Source of the DNA: Acidobacteria bacterium RIFCSPLOWO2_12_FULL_66_21 | GTDB lineage: Bacteria > Acidobacteriota > Vicinamibacteria > Vicinamibacterales > 2-12-FULL-66-21 | Length of the DNA: 64,000 nucleotides | Assembly: GCA_001767455.1 (NCBI GenBank) | Contig: MELC01000079.1 | Location: 55,259 to 119,258, forward strand | Direction of reading: 5' to 3' | Shown here: piece after piece, positions 44,597 through 51,975 of the stretch | How positions within the stretch are numbered: the first letter of the stretch is position 1 | Layout: each line of letters starts with the position of its first letter | Made by a program: the position numbers and the translations under genes | Notes under the pieces: model-generated | Told to the model about the DNA's origin: nothing | Seen by the model: only the letters and a program-made list of their open reading frames with translations | Database searches by the model: none

Positions 44597-45505
44597 CTAA
44601 GTTCTACGTTTCATGAGCTCCTCTTTCGCTGCCTGGAGCTCACGTTTCGCGCTCGGCGGTGGCTCCGGATACCGCAGATCCAGTCCGGCCAACGTGTCGA
44701 TAATGGCGGACGAGACGACAAGCCGCGTGAACCATTTGTGATCCGCGGGAACGACGTACCAGGGCGCGTGCGCCGTGGCCGTCGAGCGGATCGCGTCTTC
44801 GTACGCATGCATGTACTGGTTCCAGTACCTGCGTTCCCGCACGTCCACGGCCGAGAACTTCCACTGCTTCTCCGGCTCCTCGAGCCGCGCGAGGAACCGC
44901 TTCTTCTGCTCCTCCTTCGACATGTGGAGGAAGAACTTGCAGATTGCCGTGCCGTTGCGCGCCAGGTGGTGCTCGAAATGCCGGATGTCCTCGAACCGTT
45001 CCTGAAACAGATTCCTGCCGCGCACCGCCGCCGGCAGCTTCTGCCGCTCGAGCAGCTCCGGATGCACGCGGACGACCAGCACCTCTTCGTAGTACGACCG
45101 GTTGAAGATACCGATCCGGCCGCGTTCCGGCAGGCAGCGGACGCACCGCCACAGGTAATCGTGATCGAGTTCTTCGCTGTTCGGGACCTTGAATGAAAAG
45201 ACCTGGCAGCCCTGCGGGTTCACGCCTGACATCACGTGCTTGATCGCGCCGTCCTTCCCGGCCGCGTCCATCGCCTGGATGACCGCCAGCAGGGCCCAGC
45301 GATCCTGCGCATAGAGGCGCTCCTGGAGCTGCGAGAGGGCCTCCACCTGCTGGGCGAGCTCCTCGACGGCGCGTGACTTGTCCTTGCCGCCGAAGTCCAG
45401 CGCATCGCCGGGATCGACGTCCGTCAGGCGGAACCGGCGTCCGTTCGTGACGCGGAAGGGGCGCGACAGCTTCCCGGCGCGCGCGACGACACGGCTGAGT
45501 TTCAT
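44597..45505 (-). CDS. ppk2: Polyphosphate kinase 2 family protein
   Basis: 302 residues from the ATG at 45505 (31 codons upstream belong to a shared promoter region). Walker A QAMDAAGKDGAIKH (about 78-90), Walker B/lid FNRSYYEEVLV and the arginine-rich helix that follows, all as in PPK2. Uses polyphosphate to phosphorylate nucleoside mono- or diphosphates, or the reverse; the class (I, II or III) cannot be told by eye. Cytoplasmic. Divergent from the S9 peptidase. The minus-strand TATACT lies only about 6 nt before the ATG, so the mRNA may be leaderless or use a promoter further upstream. Confidence 0.85.
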   Translation of the reverse strand: MKLSRVVARAGKLSRPFRVTNGRRFRLTDVDPGDALDFGGKDKSRAVEELAQQVEALSQLQERLYAQDRWALLAVIQAMDAAGKDGAIKHVMSGVNPQGCQVFSFKVPNSEELDHDYLWRCVRCLPERGRIGIFNRSYYEEVLVVRVHPELLERQKLPAAVRGRNLFQERFEDIRHFEHHLARNGTAICKFFLHMSKEEQKKRFLARLEEPEKQWKFSAVDVRERRYWNQYMHAYEDAIRSTATAHAPWYVVPADHKWFTRLVVSSAIIDTLAGLDLRYPEPPPSAKRELQAAKEELMKRRT

Positions 45506-45513
45506 GACGACAG

Positions 45514-45519
45514 TATAAT
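45514..45519 (+). promoter_or_regulatory. Candidate -10 element for the S9 peptidase gene
   Basis: Perfect TATAAT in the 74-bp gap between divergent genes; transcription would start near 45526, before the ATG at 45580. No good -35 is visible at 16-18 bp, so this may be an activated or extended promoter. Confidence 0.35.
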
Positions 45520-45523
45520 CACC

Positions 45524-45696
45524 CCTTCGGCTCGCCTGGGTGAAACGCTCGCTCAGGGCAGGGGCGTCGAGGAGCAGAGATGATGTCACGCCACACACGC
45601 CGCCTCGTTCTCGCGTTTGCCGCTTCCCTCGTCGTCCTTGCCGTCGCTCAGGGCAGGCCCTTCGGCTCGCCTGATCGGATGCTCGCTCAGGACAGG
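45524..45696. repeat. Mosaic repeat, two copies, one inside the S9 peptidase signal region
   Basis: CCTTCGGCTCGCCTG, 7-8 variable bases, GCTCGCTCAGGGCAGG occurs at 45524-45562 (leader) and again at 45659-45696 (coding), with an extra half unit GCTCAGGGCAGG at 45646-45657. The coding copy spells AQGRPFGSPDRMLAQDRR between the signal peptide and the mature enzyme. Confidence 0.75.
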
Positions 45697-47778
45697 CGCC
45701 CGATCACCGAGAAGGACCTGTTCAAGTTCGTGTGGATCGCCGATCCGCAGATGGCGCCGGACGGGTCGCAGATCGCCTTTGTCCGCGTGACCGTTGATGA
45801 GAAGAAGGACCAGTACGAGAACGGCATCTGGATCGCGAAGGCGGACGGCAGCGAGCCGCCTCGCCAGTTGACGACGGGGATCCGGGACAGCGCGCCGCGG
45901 TGGTCCCCCGACAGCCATCGGCTGGCGTTCGTGCGATCGCCGGAGAAGGACGGCAAGCCCCAGCCCTCGCAGATCTACGTCCTGTCCATGGCTGGCGGCG
46001 AGGGCCGCGCCATCACCGACATTCCGCGCGGGGCCGGCAATCCCGCCTGGTCTCCAGATGGAAAGACGATCGCGTTCTCGACAACGGTCCGCCCGGACGA
46101 GATGGTCAAGAAGGATGCGGCCGACGCAAAGAAGCCCGAAGACAAGCCGCGCGAGTCCGACGTGAGGGTCATCACCGAAGCCGTCTATCGCGCCAACGGA
46201 GTGCCCGGCAGCGGCTTCGTCGATCGCGATCGCCCGTCGCATATCTGGACCGTTGCGGTGCCGGATGGGCCCGCGGACATGGCCGCGCCGAAACGGATCA
46301 CGTCCGGTGAGTTCTCAGAGGGCAATTACAAATGGTCGGCGGACGGCAAGGACGTCTACTTCGTGGCCAATCGGCGGCGTGAGTCCTACTACCACGCGAA
46401 CGACAGCGACCTGTACTCCGTCCCGGCCGGTGGCGGCGGTGAGCCGCGACGCGTCGTGAGCATCGAAGGATCGATTGGCGCCTATGCCATCGCCCCGGAT
46501 GGAAAGCGCGTCGCGTTCGCCGGAGCCTTGCACGGCGATCCCGAACGCTCCTACAGCCAGTCGGATCTGTGGGTCGCGGACCTCACAGGAGGGGCGCCAC
46601 GCAACCTCACAGCGGGCTACGACTTCGACATCAACGGCGGGGTCGGCGGCGATCAGCGCGCGCCGCGCGGACAGCACCCCGGCGGTCCCGTCTGGAGCCG
46701 CGATGGCGCCTCGGTTCTCGTGAAGGTCGGCGAACGCGGCGACGCGAACTTCGTGCGTGTCAACGTCGCCTCCGGCCGTATCGAGCCGGTCACCAAGGGC
46801 AGCCACGAGATCGTGTCCTACACCGCCGATGCGGCCGGCTCGAAATTCGCGTTGGTCCGCTCGACTCCGACCGTCGTGGGTGACCTGCACGTTCTCGACA
46901 GCGCCTCTGGCGCGATGAAGCCGCTCACCAAGTTCAACGACGCGCTCTTCGGCGACCTGACGATGAACGAACCGGAAGAGATGTCGTACTCCAGTTTTGA
47001 CGGTAAGAAGATCCAGGGCTGGATCCTGAAGCCGCCATCCTTCGACGCGTCGAAGAAGCACCCGCTCATCCTCCAGATTCACGGCGGACCGCACGCGGCC
47101 TACGGCAACACCTTCGCGCACGAATTCCAATGGATGGCCGCGAAGGGCTACGTCGTTCTCTACGTCAACCCGAGAGGCAGCTCGAACTACGGGCAGGACT
47201 TCGGCAACAGCATCCAGTTCCGCTATCCGGGCGATGATTACAAGGACCTGATGGCGGGCGTCGACGAGATCCTGAAAAAGGAGTACATCGACCCGGCGCG
47301 GATGGGCGTGACCGGCGGGAGCGGCGGCGGCCTGCTGACCGACTGGGTCGTCGGGCAGACGACGAGATTCAAGGCGGCGGTCAGCCAGCGCGACATCTCG
47401 GACTGGGCGAACTTCTGGTACACCGCCGATTTCACGCTCTTCACGCCGACGTGGTTCCGCAAGGCGCCGTTCGAGGACCCCGCGGAGTTCGCCGCGCGCT
47501 CGCCGATCACGAACGTCGCGAAGATCCAGACGCCGATGATGTTCATCCTGGGCGACGAGGACTACCGCACGCCGCCGGCGGCCGGCGGCGAGGATCTCTT
47601 CCGCGCATTGAAGTACCTGAAGCGGCCCGTGGTGATGGTGCGCTTCCCCGGCGAGAACCACGAGCTTTCGCGCTCCGGCAAGCCCTGGCACCGCATCGAG
47701 CGCCTCCAGCACATCGTCGGCTGGTTCGACCAGTGGCTGTTGGGAAAGAAGAACGCCGCTTACGGCACCGCTTCGTAG
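45580..47778 (+). CDS. Exported S9-family peptidase (acylaminoacyl/dipeptidyl-peptidase type)
   Basis: 732 residues. Signal peptide MMSRHTRRLVLAFAASLVVL (ribosome site GAGGAG), then a beta-propeller with TolB-like blades (RWSPDSHRLAFVRS, AWSPDGKTIAFST) and the C-terminal alpha/beta-hydrolase with S581 in TGGSGGG, Asp in LGDEDYRTP and His in GENHELS. Cleaves short peptides in the periplasm. Residues about 22-39 are encoded by an intergenic-type repeat, which probably expanded into the linker without harm. Confidence 0.9.
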   Translation: MMSRHTRRLVLAFAASLVVLAVAQGRPFGSPDRMLAQDRRPITEKDLFKFVWIADPQMAPDGSQIAFVRVTVDEKKDQYENGIWIAKADGSEPPRQLTTGIRDSAPRWSPDSHRLAFVRSPEKDGKPQPSQIYVLSMAGGEGRAITDIPRGAGNPAWSPDGKTIAFSTTVRPDEMVKKDAADAKKPEDKPRESDVRVITEAVYRANGVPGSGFVDRDRPSHIWTVAVPDGPADMAAPKRITSGEFSEGNYKWSADGKDVYFVANRRRESYYHANDSDLYSVPAGGGGEPRRVVSIEGSIGAYAIAPDGKRVAFAGALHGDPERSYSQSDLWVADLTGGAPRNLTAGYDFDINGGVGGDQRAPRGQHPGGPVWSRDGASVLVKVGERGDANFVRVNVASGRIEPVTKGSHEIVSYTADAAGSKFALVRSTPTVVGDLHVLDSASGAMKPLTKFNDALFGDLTMNEPEEMSYSSFDGKKIQGWILKPPSFDASKKHPLILQIHGGPHAAYGNTFAHEFQWMAAKGYVVLYVNPRGSSNYGQDFGNSIQFRYPGDDYKDLMAGVDEILKKEYIDPARMGVTGGSGGGLLTDWVVGQTTRFKAAVSQRDISDWANFWYTADFTLFTPTWFRKAPFEDPAEFAARSPITNVAKIQTPMMFILGDEDYRTPPAAGGEDLFRALKYLKRPVVMVRFPGENHELSRSGKPWHRIERLQHIVGWFDQWLLGKKNAAYGTAS

Positions 47779-47792
47779 GCCATCCCTGTTGC

Positions 47793-47810
47793 GCAGCCCT
47801 TCAGGGCTGC
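47793..47810. repeat. REP-like palindrome, copy 1
   Basis: GCAGCCCTTCAGGGCTGC after the S9 peptidase stop; an 8-bp perfect stem. Followed by a direct duplication of TCAGGGCTGCCGACACGTTA (47801 and 47822). Confidence 0.75.
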
Positions 47811-47838
47811 CGACACGTTACTCAGGGCTGCCGACACG

Positions 47839-48192
47839 TTACGCGGGGTGCGCGGCGCCGGGAACGAGGTGCCGGATCGCCGTGATGAGCTGGCGCGGCT
47901 CGCTGACCGCGGGCAGGACGACGTCGAACGGCAGATGCTCGCGGGCGTGGCGGATGAACGGGTCGATGCGCACGAGGGGGATCGCCGCCGCAAGGAGCCT
48001 GGAGCAAAGCGCTTCGCTCAGCGGCCGATGATCCGCCAGCACGCAGGCGGCAAGCGTCCCGTCCGGCAACTGCTCCATCGCGTCGCGCGCGCTCATGGAC
48101 ACGGGCTCGAGTCCGCAGAACCGGAGGACCCACTCGTAGTTCGCGCGCAGGGGGCCGTCCTCGACGACAAGCAGCACCTTGGGGCGTTCCAT
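47839..48192 (-). CDS. Degenerate receiver-like (CheY-fold) small protein
   Basis: 117 residues from the ATG at 48192. LLVVEDGPLRANYEWVLRF and TLAACVLADHRP follow the receiver pattern, with an acidic pair near the N-terminus and a candidate phosphoacceptor Asp in LADHRP. The conserved Lys near the end (expected around VVLPAVSEP) is absent, so normal phosphorylation switching is doubtful. No output domain. The TAA stop lies inside a 21-bp direct duplication. Confidence 0.6.
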   Translation of the reverse strand: MERPKVLLVVEDGPLRANYEWVLRFCGLEPVSMSARDAMEQLPDGTLAACVLADHRPLSEALCSRLLAAAIPLVRIDPFIRHAREHLPFDVVLPAVSEPRQLITAIRHLVPGAAHPA

Positions 48193-48273
48193 CAATCGAT
48201 GATTCTACTCCCGTCGCGCGCCGCCGCGCCAGTCCCCGGGCGAGCCGGGCAAGCTCGGCCGCCACGGTGTCAG

Positions 48274-48705
48274 CTACCGGACGGTCAGCTTGTCGACAAC
48301 GGAGGTGACCCCTGTGGTTTCGCGCGCGAGCTGTAGGGCGCGCGTGCGTTCGGCCTCGGAGTGTACTGTTCCGCGCAGCGTGACCACGCCGTTCGTCGTG
48401 TCGACGTTGACGCCGGCGGCCTTCACGGTATCGTCGAGCGCCATCTTCGACTTGATCTTGGCCGTCAGCGTCCCGTCGGCGACGGCCTTCTCCGCACGAT
48501 TGGCGCCGACCGCCACCTTCTCGCCGATTTCCGCCCCTCTTTCGCGGATCTTTTGTGTGTCGATGTCCGGTATGGTCCGGCCGCTCGTGGCCACCGGCCG
48601 TCCGGACGGGCCGACGACGCGGCGGCCGTCCCAGCGGTAGCCCATGAAGAAGGCGGCCGCGGCGGCGACGAGGACGAGAACGATCACGACGCGTAGAGCT
48701 CGCAT
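48274..48705 (-). CDS. Exported BON-domain protein
   Basis: 143 residues from the ATG at 48705 (GGAGG 9 nt before it). One N-terminal hydrophobic segment (VVIVLVLVAAAAAFFMG), then a linker, and a BON domain at about 72-143: LTAKIKSKMALDDTVKAAGV, VDTTNGVVTLRGTVHSEAE, TGVTSVVDKLTVR. BON domains bind membranes or pore proteins in the periplasm (OsmY-like). Single gene. Confidence 0.82.
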   Translation of the reverse strand: MRALRVVIVLVLVAAAAAFFMGYRWDGRRVVGPSGRPVATSGRTIPDIDTQKIRERGAEIGEKVAVGANRAEKAVADGTLTAKIKSKMALDDTVKAAGVNVDTTNGVVTLRGTVHSEAERTRALQLARETTGVTSVVDKLTVR

Positions 48706-48913
48706 GGTGGATGCCTCCATTCTGGATTGGCGGGCAGCGGTGCCAGCCCGCCGTAGCCATGGCGGAGGCGGGCACCCCGCCAAGCGGCCTTCACTCCGGC
48801 TGCGTTTCGTCGCCGCTTCCGTTCCGGCCGTAAACGTACCAAGCATCAGCTGTGCCGGGATTCGGGGCCCGTTTGATCGTGGTCGTGGCTCGTCGAAAAG
48901 CAGACCCGGTAGC
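48706..48913. other. Gene-free stretch with one GC hairpin
   Basis: Between the BON gene and the tRNA-Gly promoter. GGCGGGCAGCGGTGCCAGCC followed by CGCC (48729-48752) forms a 7-bp stem. Nothing else recognised. Confidence 0.4.
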
Positions 48914-48931
48914 GCAGCCCTTCAGGGCTGC
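48914..48931. repeat. REP-like palindrome, copy 2
   Basis: GCAGCCCTTCAGGGCTGC, same strand as copy 1, lying 10 bp upstream of the tRNA-Gly promoter. Confidence 0.75.
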
Positions 48932-48941
48932 CCATGTAATC

Positions 48942-48970
48942 TTGATGGCCCAGATGTGGTGTGGTACGAT
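48942..48970 (+). promoter_or_regulatory. Promoter for tRNA-Gly
   Basis: TTGATG (48942-48947), 17-bp spacer, TACGAT (48965-48970). Predicted start near 48977, 50 nt before the mature tRNA. Confidence 0.5.
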
Positions 48971-49026
48971 TGGAGCTTCCAGCGAGCGTAACTGCCGGCA
49001 ACGTGGCCGGTCTGTGCGGTCGGCAG

Positions 49027-49101
49027 GCGGGAATAACTCAGTGGTAGAGTGCGACCTTGCCAAGGTCGAAGTCGCGGGTTCGAATCCCGTTTCCCGCTCC
49101 A
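49027..49101 (+). tRNA. tRNA-Gly (anticodon GCC)
   Basis: Full cloverleaf: acceptor GCGGGAA with TTCCCGC, D arm with AACTCAGTGGTAGAGT, anticodon loop CTTGCCAA (GCC, reads GGC/GGU), T arm GCGGGTTCGAATCCCGT. The CCA end is encoded (49099-49101). Confidence 0.95.
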
Positions 49102-49106
49102 ATTTG

Positions 49107-49160
49107 GAAACGTCGGGCCCTTTGGGCCCTCCTGCGCGCTCCGTTACGCTGGCGCTCCGC
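49107..49160. repeat. 54-bp direct repeat, copy 1 (behind tRNA-Gly)
   Basis: Contains GGGCCCTTTGGGCCC (49115-49129), a possible terminator for the tRNA. Matches 49267-49320 at 52 of 54 positions. Confidence 0.85.
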
Positions 49161-49266
49161 CGCCAGCTCCACTCCGCGCGCTAATGTCGCACCCGGTGAC
49201 CCCTGCACCGGAGCCATCGGTTTCCGGCGGCGCTTCGCCGCTGGCTCCATTCCGGCCGCGCTTCTT

Positions 49267-49320
49267 GAAACGTCGGGCCCTTTGGGCCCTCCCGCGCGCT
49301 CCGTTACGCTGGCGCTTCGC
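49267..49320. repeat. 54-bp direct repeat, copy 2 (abutting brnT remnant)
   Basis: Second copy; brnT homology starts at the very next base (49321). Confidence 0.85.
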
Positions 49321-49545
49321 ATCAGCTTCGAGCGGTTCGCGGACCTCGACCTCGAAACGGCGCTCAGCGTCGGGGACAGCCGCGCGGACTATGGGGAGAG
49401 AAGAATCAGGATCCTGGGGCTCATCGATGGCGTTCTCCATGCCGCTGTTATTACGCTACGCGGCCAGAAGGTGCGCGTGATCAGCCTGAGGCGAGCGAAT
49501 CGGCGAGAGGAGCGAGGACATGCGAAAGAACGCCAGTCGTCCTGA
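49321..49545 (+). pseudogene. brnT: BrnT toxin, N-terminus lost at a repeat boundary
   Basis: Frame-consistent C-terminal three quarters of a BrnT ribonuclease toxin: ISFERFADLDLETALSVG, ADYGERRIRILGLIDG, KVRVISLRRANRREERGH. Canonical BrnT (about 90 aa) begins with roughly 17 residues (F-x-W-D-x-x-K...KHG) that are missing; the 54-bp repeat ends exactly where homology begins. The frame is open upstream through the repeat, but no sensible start is seen, so the toxin is probably dead or expressed as an odd fusion. The stop overlaps the antitoxin gene by 26 nt. Confidence 0.8.
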
Positions 49546-49849
49546 TGCGGAGAATCCGGAATGGACCGGAGAGGACTTTCGCCGAGCGCGCCCGGCCGTC
49601 GAGACGCTCCCGACGGAGGCCGTCGAAGCGATCCGGCGGTATCGCGGCCAGCGCGGCCCACAGAAGCGTCCGACCAAGGAACTCGTCAGTCTGAGAGTCG
49701 ATCGTGAGATCGTGGAGGCGTACCGGGCGACGGGGCCTGGCTGGCAGACGAAGGCGAACGACGCCCTCCGCGCGTATGTCACGAAGGGCGGGCTCAACCG
49801 TCGGCCGGTCCGTGCACGTCGTGCGACAGCTCCCGCGAAGCAGCCGTGA
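49520..49849 (+). CDS. brnA: BrnA-type antitoxin
   Basis: 109 residues. ENPEWTGEDFRRARPAVETL is the family's opening block, and the ribbon-helix-helix part is ELVSLRVDREIVEAYRATGP followed by GWQTKANDALRAYV. GAGGAG-type ribosome site precedes the ATG. Binds BrnT and represses the operon in known systems. Complete here although its toxin is truncated. The basic tail (RRPVRARRATAPAKQP) is longer than usual. Confidence 0.85.
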   Translation: MRKNASRPDAENPEWTGEDFRRARPAVETLPTEAVEAIRRYRGQRGPQKRPTKELVSLRVDREIVEAYRATGPGWQTKANDALRAYVTKGGLNRRPVRARRATAPAKQP

Positions 49850-49911
49850 TCGACGGGCCTGCTGGACGCAACCCCGCGTTCCCCTGTAATGTAAGGGGTC
49901 CTCAATCGAGC

Positions 49912-49985
49912 GGCGCCGTCGCCAAGTGGTAAGGCAGAGCTCTGCAAAAGCTCCATCCCCGGTTCAAATCCGGGCGGCGCCTCCA
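49912..49985 (+). tRNA. tRNA-Cys (anticodon GCA)
   Basis: Acceptor GGCGCCG with CGGCGCC, D arm CGCCAAGTGGTAAGGCA, anticodon loop TCTGCAAAAG (GCA), T arm CCCGGTTCAAATCCGGG. CCA encoded (49983-49985). A hairpin CCCCTGTAATGTAAGGGG (49881-49898) precedes it and may include its promoter. Confidence 0.95.
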
Positions 49986-50026
49986 ATTCCCTTCAACAAC
50001 TCAGAGATAGCTTCAAAACCGCGAAA

Positions 50027-50044
50027 GCAGCCCTGAAGGGCTGC
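50027..50044. repeat. REP-like palindrome, copy 3 (inverted)
   Basis: GCAGCCCTGAAGGGCTGC followed by GCTACA, the reverse complement of copy 2 with its flank. Confidence 0.75.
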
Positions 50045-50093
50045 GCTACAAGAGGTTTTGAAACGGCGTCACGCGACCGCCTGACCCGGCGCT

Positions 50094-50393
50094 TCACAGG
50101 TACTTGTCGAACCATCCGACCATCCTGCGGAGAATGTCGCGCTGGTGTTCGGCCTTCGCGATGAAGTGCCCTTCGTTCTCGTAGATGACGAGTTCGGTGG
50201 GCACGCCGAGCGCCTTCAGCGCATGCCAGAACTCGTAGCCCTGCGGCGTCGGCGACCTCCACGATGGCGATGCGTTGCTCGTCCTGGTCGTCGCCGACGA
50301 CGCCCGCGTCAGGTTTGTACGCGACGAGCGCGCCGGTCGCCTGCGTCGGGCCCTGACGGTCGCGATCAGTCGCATCGCGGGATTCTACCGCGG
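50094..50393 (-). pseudogene. S9 peptidase remnant (propeller piece joined to C-terminal tail)
   Basis: The tail GYEFWHALKALGVPTELVIY, ENEGHFIAKAEHQRDILRRM, VGWFDKYL is an S9/prolyl-oligopeptidase C-terminus including the catalytic His (EGH). Just upstream, in another frame, TGALVAYKPDAGVVGDDQDE reads like a propeller blade. The whole catalytic-Ser region is gone, and a frameshift in a GGG run near 50245 separates the two parts. Decayed gene. Confidence 0.75.
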
Positions 50394-50924
50394 TCAGCAG
50401 CCATTCCTGCGCCGCGGCGTCGTCCCGGGTGCGGCCGAGGGAGGCCACACCACGCCGCCAAAGTAGCGGCTGATGTCCGACGGCTTCGCCGGGGACATGA
50501 CCTCGTCGTTCCACTCTGCGAGGCCACCGCGCAGGAAGTACACGTGCTCGTACCCGCGGGCCCTCAGGAACACCCATCCCTGAGCGGCGTGAGCACCGCC
50601 CTCCGAATACAGCACGAGCGTTTCGTCGCGCGAGAACGGCGTATTCACGAGCGCCTCCAGCGGGATGGGCTCCGCCGTTGGAATGTGATCCCGATCGAAC
50701 TCCTCTTTCGAATGCACGTCGATGACCCGCAAGCGCGGCTTTCTGTCCTTGATCCAGGCGCCGAGATCCAGCGCGGTGACGTGATCGGCTTCACGGCTGA
50801 CCGCCGACGCAAGCGCCGCGAGGTCGATGGTCGCCGCCCGGCGTGGCGAGAGCCGGGATGCGCCACCGGCCAAGGCTGCCGCGACGCCAAGACCGAGGGC
50901 GACGATGGCGAGCGCGCGATGCAT
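50394..50924 (-). CDS. Rhodanese-like protein lacking the catalytic cysteine
   Basis: 176 residues from the ATG at 50924. N-terminal hydrophobic anchor (ALAIVALGLGVAAALAGG) and a rhodanese fold (RLRVIDVHSKEEFDRDHIPT, GYEHVYFLRGGLAEW). The active-site loop, normally C-x-x-x-x-R, reads LYSEGGAHAAQG: Cys is replaced by Ser, so sulfur transfer by the usual persulfide is unlikely. Its start overlaps the stop of the upstream YeeE-like gene by one base (TGATG). Last gene of the sulfur operon; perhaps a sulfur-binding or scaffold partner. Confidence 0.8.
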   Translation of the reverse strand: MHRALAIVALGLGVAAALAGGASRLSPRRAATIDLAALASAVSREADHVTALDLGAWIKDRKPRLRVIDVHSKEEFDRDHIPTAEPIPLEALVNTPFSRDETLVLYSEGGAHAAQGWVFLRARGYEHVYFLRGGLAEWNDEVMSPAKPSDISRYFGGVVWPPSAAPGTTPRRRNGC

Positions 50925-51475
50925 CAGAAGGTACTCGGCGCCCGCCGCTCGATCTTGCCGGCCAGCACGAAACCGGCCAGCGCGACCAGCACCACGAGGC
51001 CAACGACGACCCCGTAGGGGAGGTGCAGAAGTTGCGGCAGCGTCCACACCCGCCCGCCATCGGCATCGTAGAACTGCCGCACGAGAGGAAACGCGAGCCC
51101 GGTGATGAGCACACCGGTGAACATGCCGCCGACGACCGCCAGACCGTCGCCCCGGCCGCTCGCGCTCGCGACGCAGGACGTGCCGGGACAGAGACCGGCG
51201 AGGGCGAATCCCGCGCCGAACACCAGGCCGCCGGCGATCTGCGGCGCAAGGAACGTCTCGGGCACGTACACCTGCGAGAGGTCGATCACGCCGAGACGCG
51301 CCAGCCAGAACGTGCCGAGCATGGCGGTGACAATCGCGGTGAACATGACCTTGAAGACGGTGAGGTCGGTCAGGTAGAACTGGCCGACCAGCTTGCGGGC
51401 GCTGCCGAGGCCCGCACGCTCCAGCGCCGCGCCGAACGCCACGCCGATGACGAACGCGATCGCCAGGTCCATCAT
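50924..51475 (-). CDS. YeeE/YedE-family half-transporter 2
   Basis: 183 residues with about five membrane helices. Family signature GLVFGAGFALAGLCPGTSCV with a Cys-containing pore loop (LCPGTSCVASASGRGDGL). YeeE/YedE (TsuA) proteins import thiosulfate through conserved Cys residues. Here the transporter is split into two adjacent genes; this is the second half. Start ATG at 51475 overlaps the upstream stop (ATGA). Confidence 0.82.
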   Translation of the reverse strand: MMDLAIAFVIGVAFGAALERAGLGSARKLVGQFYLTDLTVFKVMFTAIVTAMLGTFWLARLGVIDLSQVYVPETFLAPQIAGGLVFGAGFALAGLCPGTSCVASASGRGDGLAVVGGMFTGVLITGLAFPLVRQFYDADGGRVWTLPQLLHLPYGVVVGLVVLVALAGFVLAGKIERRAPSTF

Positions 51476-51975
51476 CGCCAGACGCGCCTCAGCGCCGGGG
51501 CGACCGCATACGCGCCGGCGAACGCCATCAGCATGAAGCCCCAACTCCCGACGCTGAGCAGCGCGCCGCCCGTGAGCGCCTGGCCGCTCGTGCAGCCGCG
51601 GGCCAGGGCCGCGCCAACTCCCATCACCGAGCCGCCCGCGCCAGCCAGAAGCAGGCGCGAACGGACCGTCGTGCCAGCACCGCGCTCGACTGTCCTCTTA
51701 AACCGACCGGCGAGTCTGGCCGACACGAAGCCGCCGACGAACACGCCCGCCAGCTCGAACAGGAGCCAATCGCGCCAGGGTCCGCCTGGCTGCGCGGCGT
51801 AGCGCCCGAAGTACGGATGCGCCTTCGCGTAGTCCGGAGCGACGGCGGCTACGGCGCCAGACGCGGTCGTCGCAAAGGCGCCCGACGCGCCGAGACCGCG
51901 GCCGGCGAACACGAACGCCGCCAGCAGCACCAGTCCCAGCGCAATGCCAGCCAGGTATGGATCGGAGTACTTCAT
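51472..51975 (-). CDS. YeeE/YedE-family half-transporter 1
   Basis: 167 residues from the ATG at 51975, about four membrane helices. Signature GGSVMGVGAALARGCTSGQA with the pore Cys in RGCTSGQ. Forms, with the next gene, a complete YeeE/YedE-like sulfur-compound transporter. Start overlaps the stop of the tandem rhodanese gene (ATGA), so the operon is translationally coupled. Confidence 0.82.
   Translation of the reverse strand: MKYSDPYLAGIALGLVLLAAFVFAGRGLGASGAFATTASGAVAAVAPDYAKAHPYFGRYAAQPGGPWRDWLLFELAGVFVGGFVSARLAGRFKRTVERGAGTTVRSRLLLAGAGGSVMGVGAALARGCTSGQALTGGALLSVGSWGFMLMAFAGAYAVAPALRRVWR

Noticed and set aside
49456..49986. 176-codon minus-strand frame over brnA and tRNA-Cys
   Set aside because: Crosses a tRNA gene and the antitoxin in antisense.
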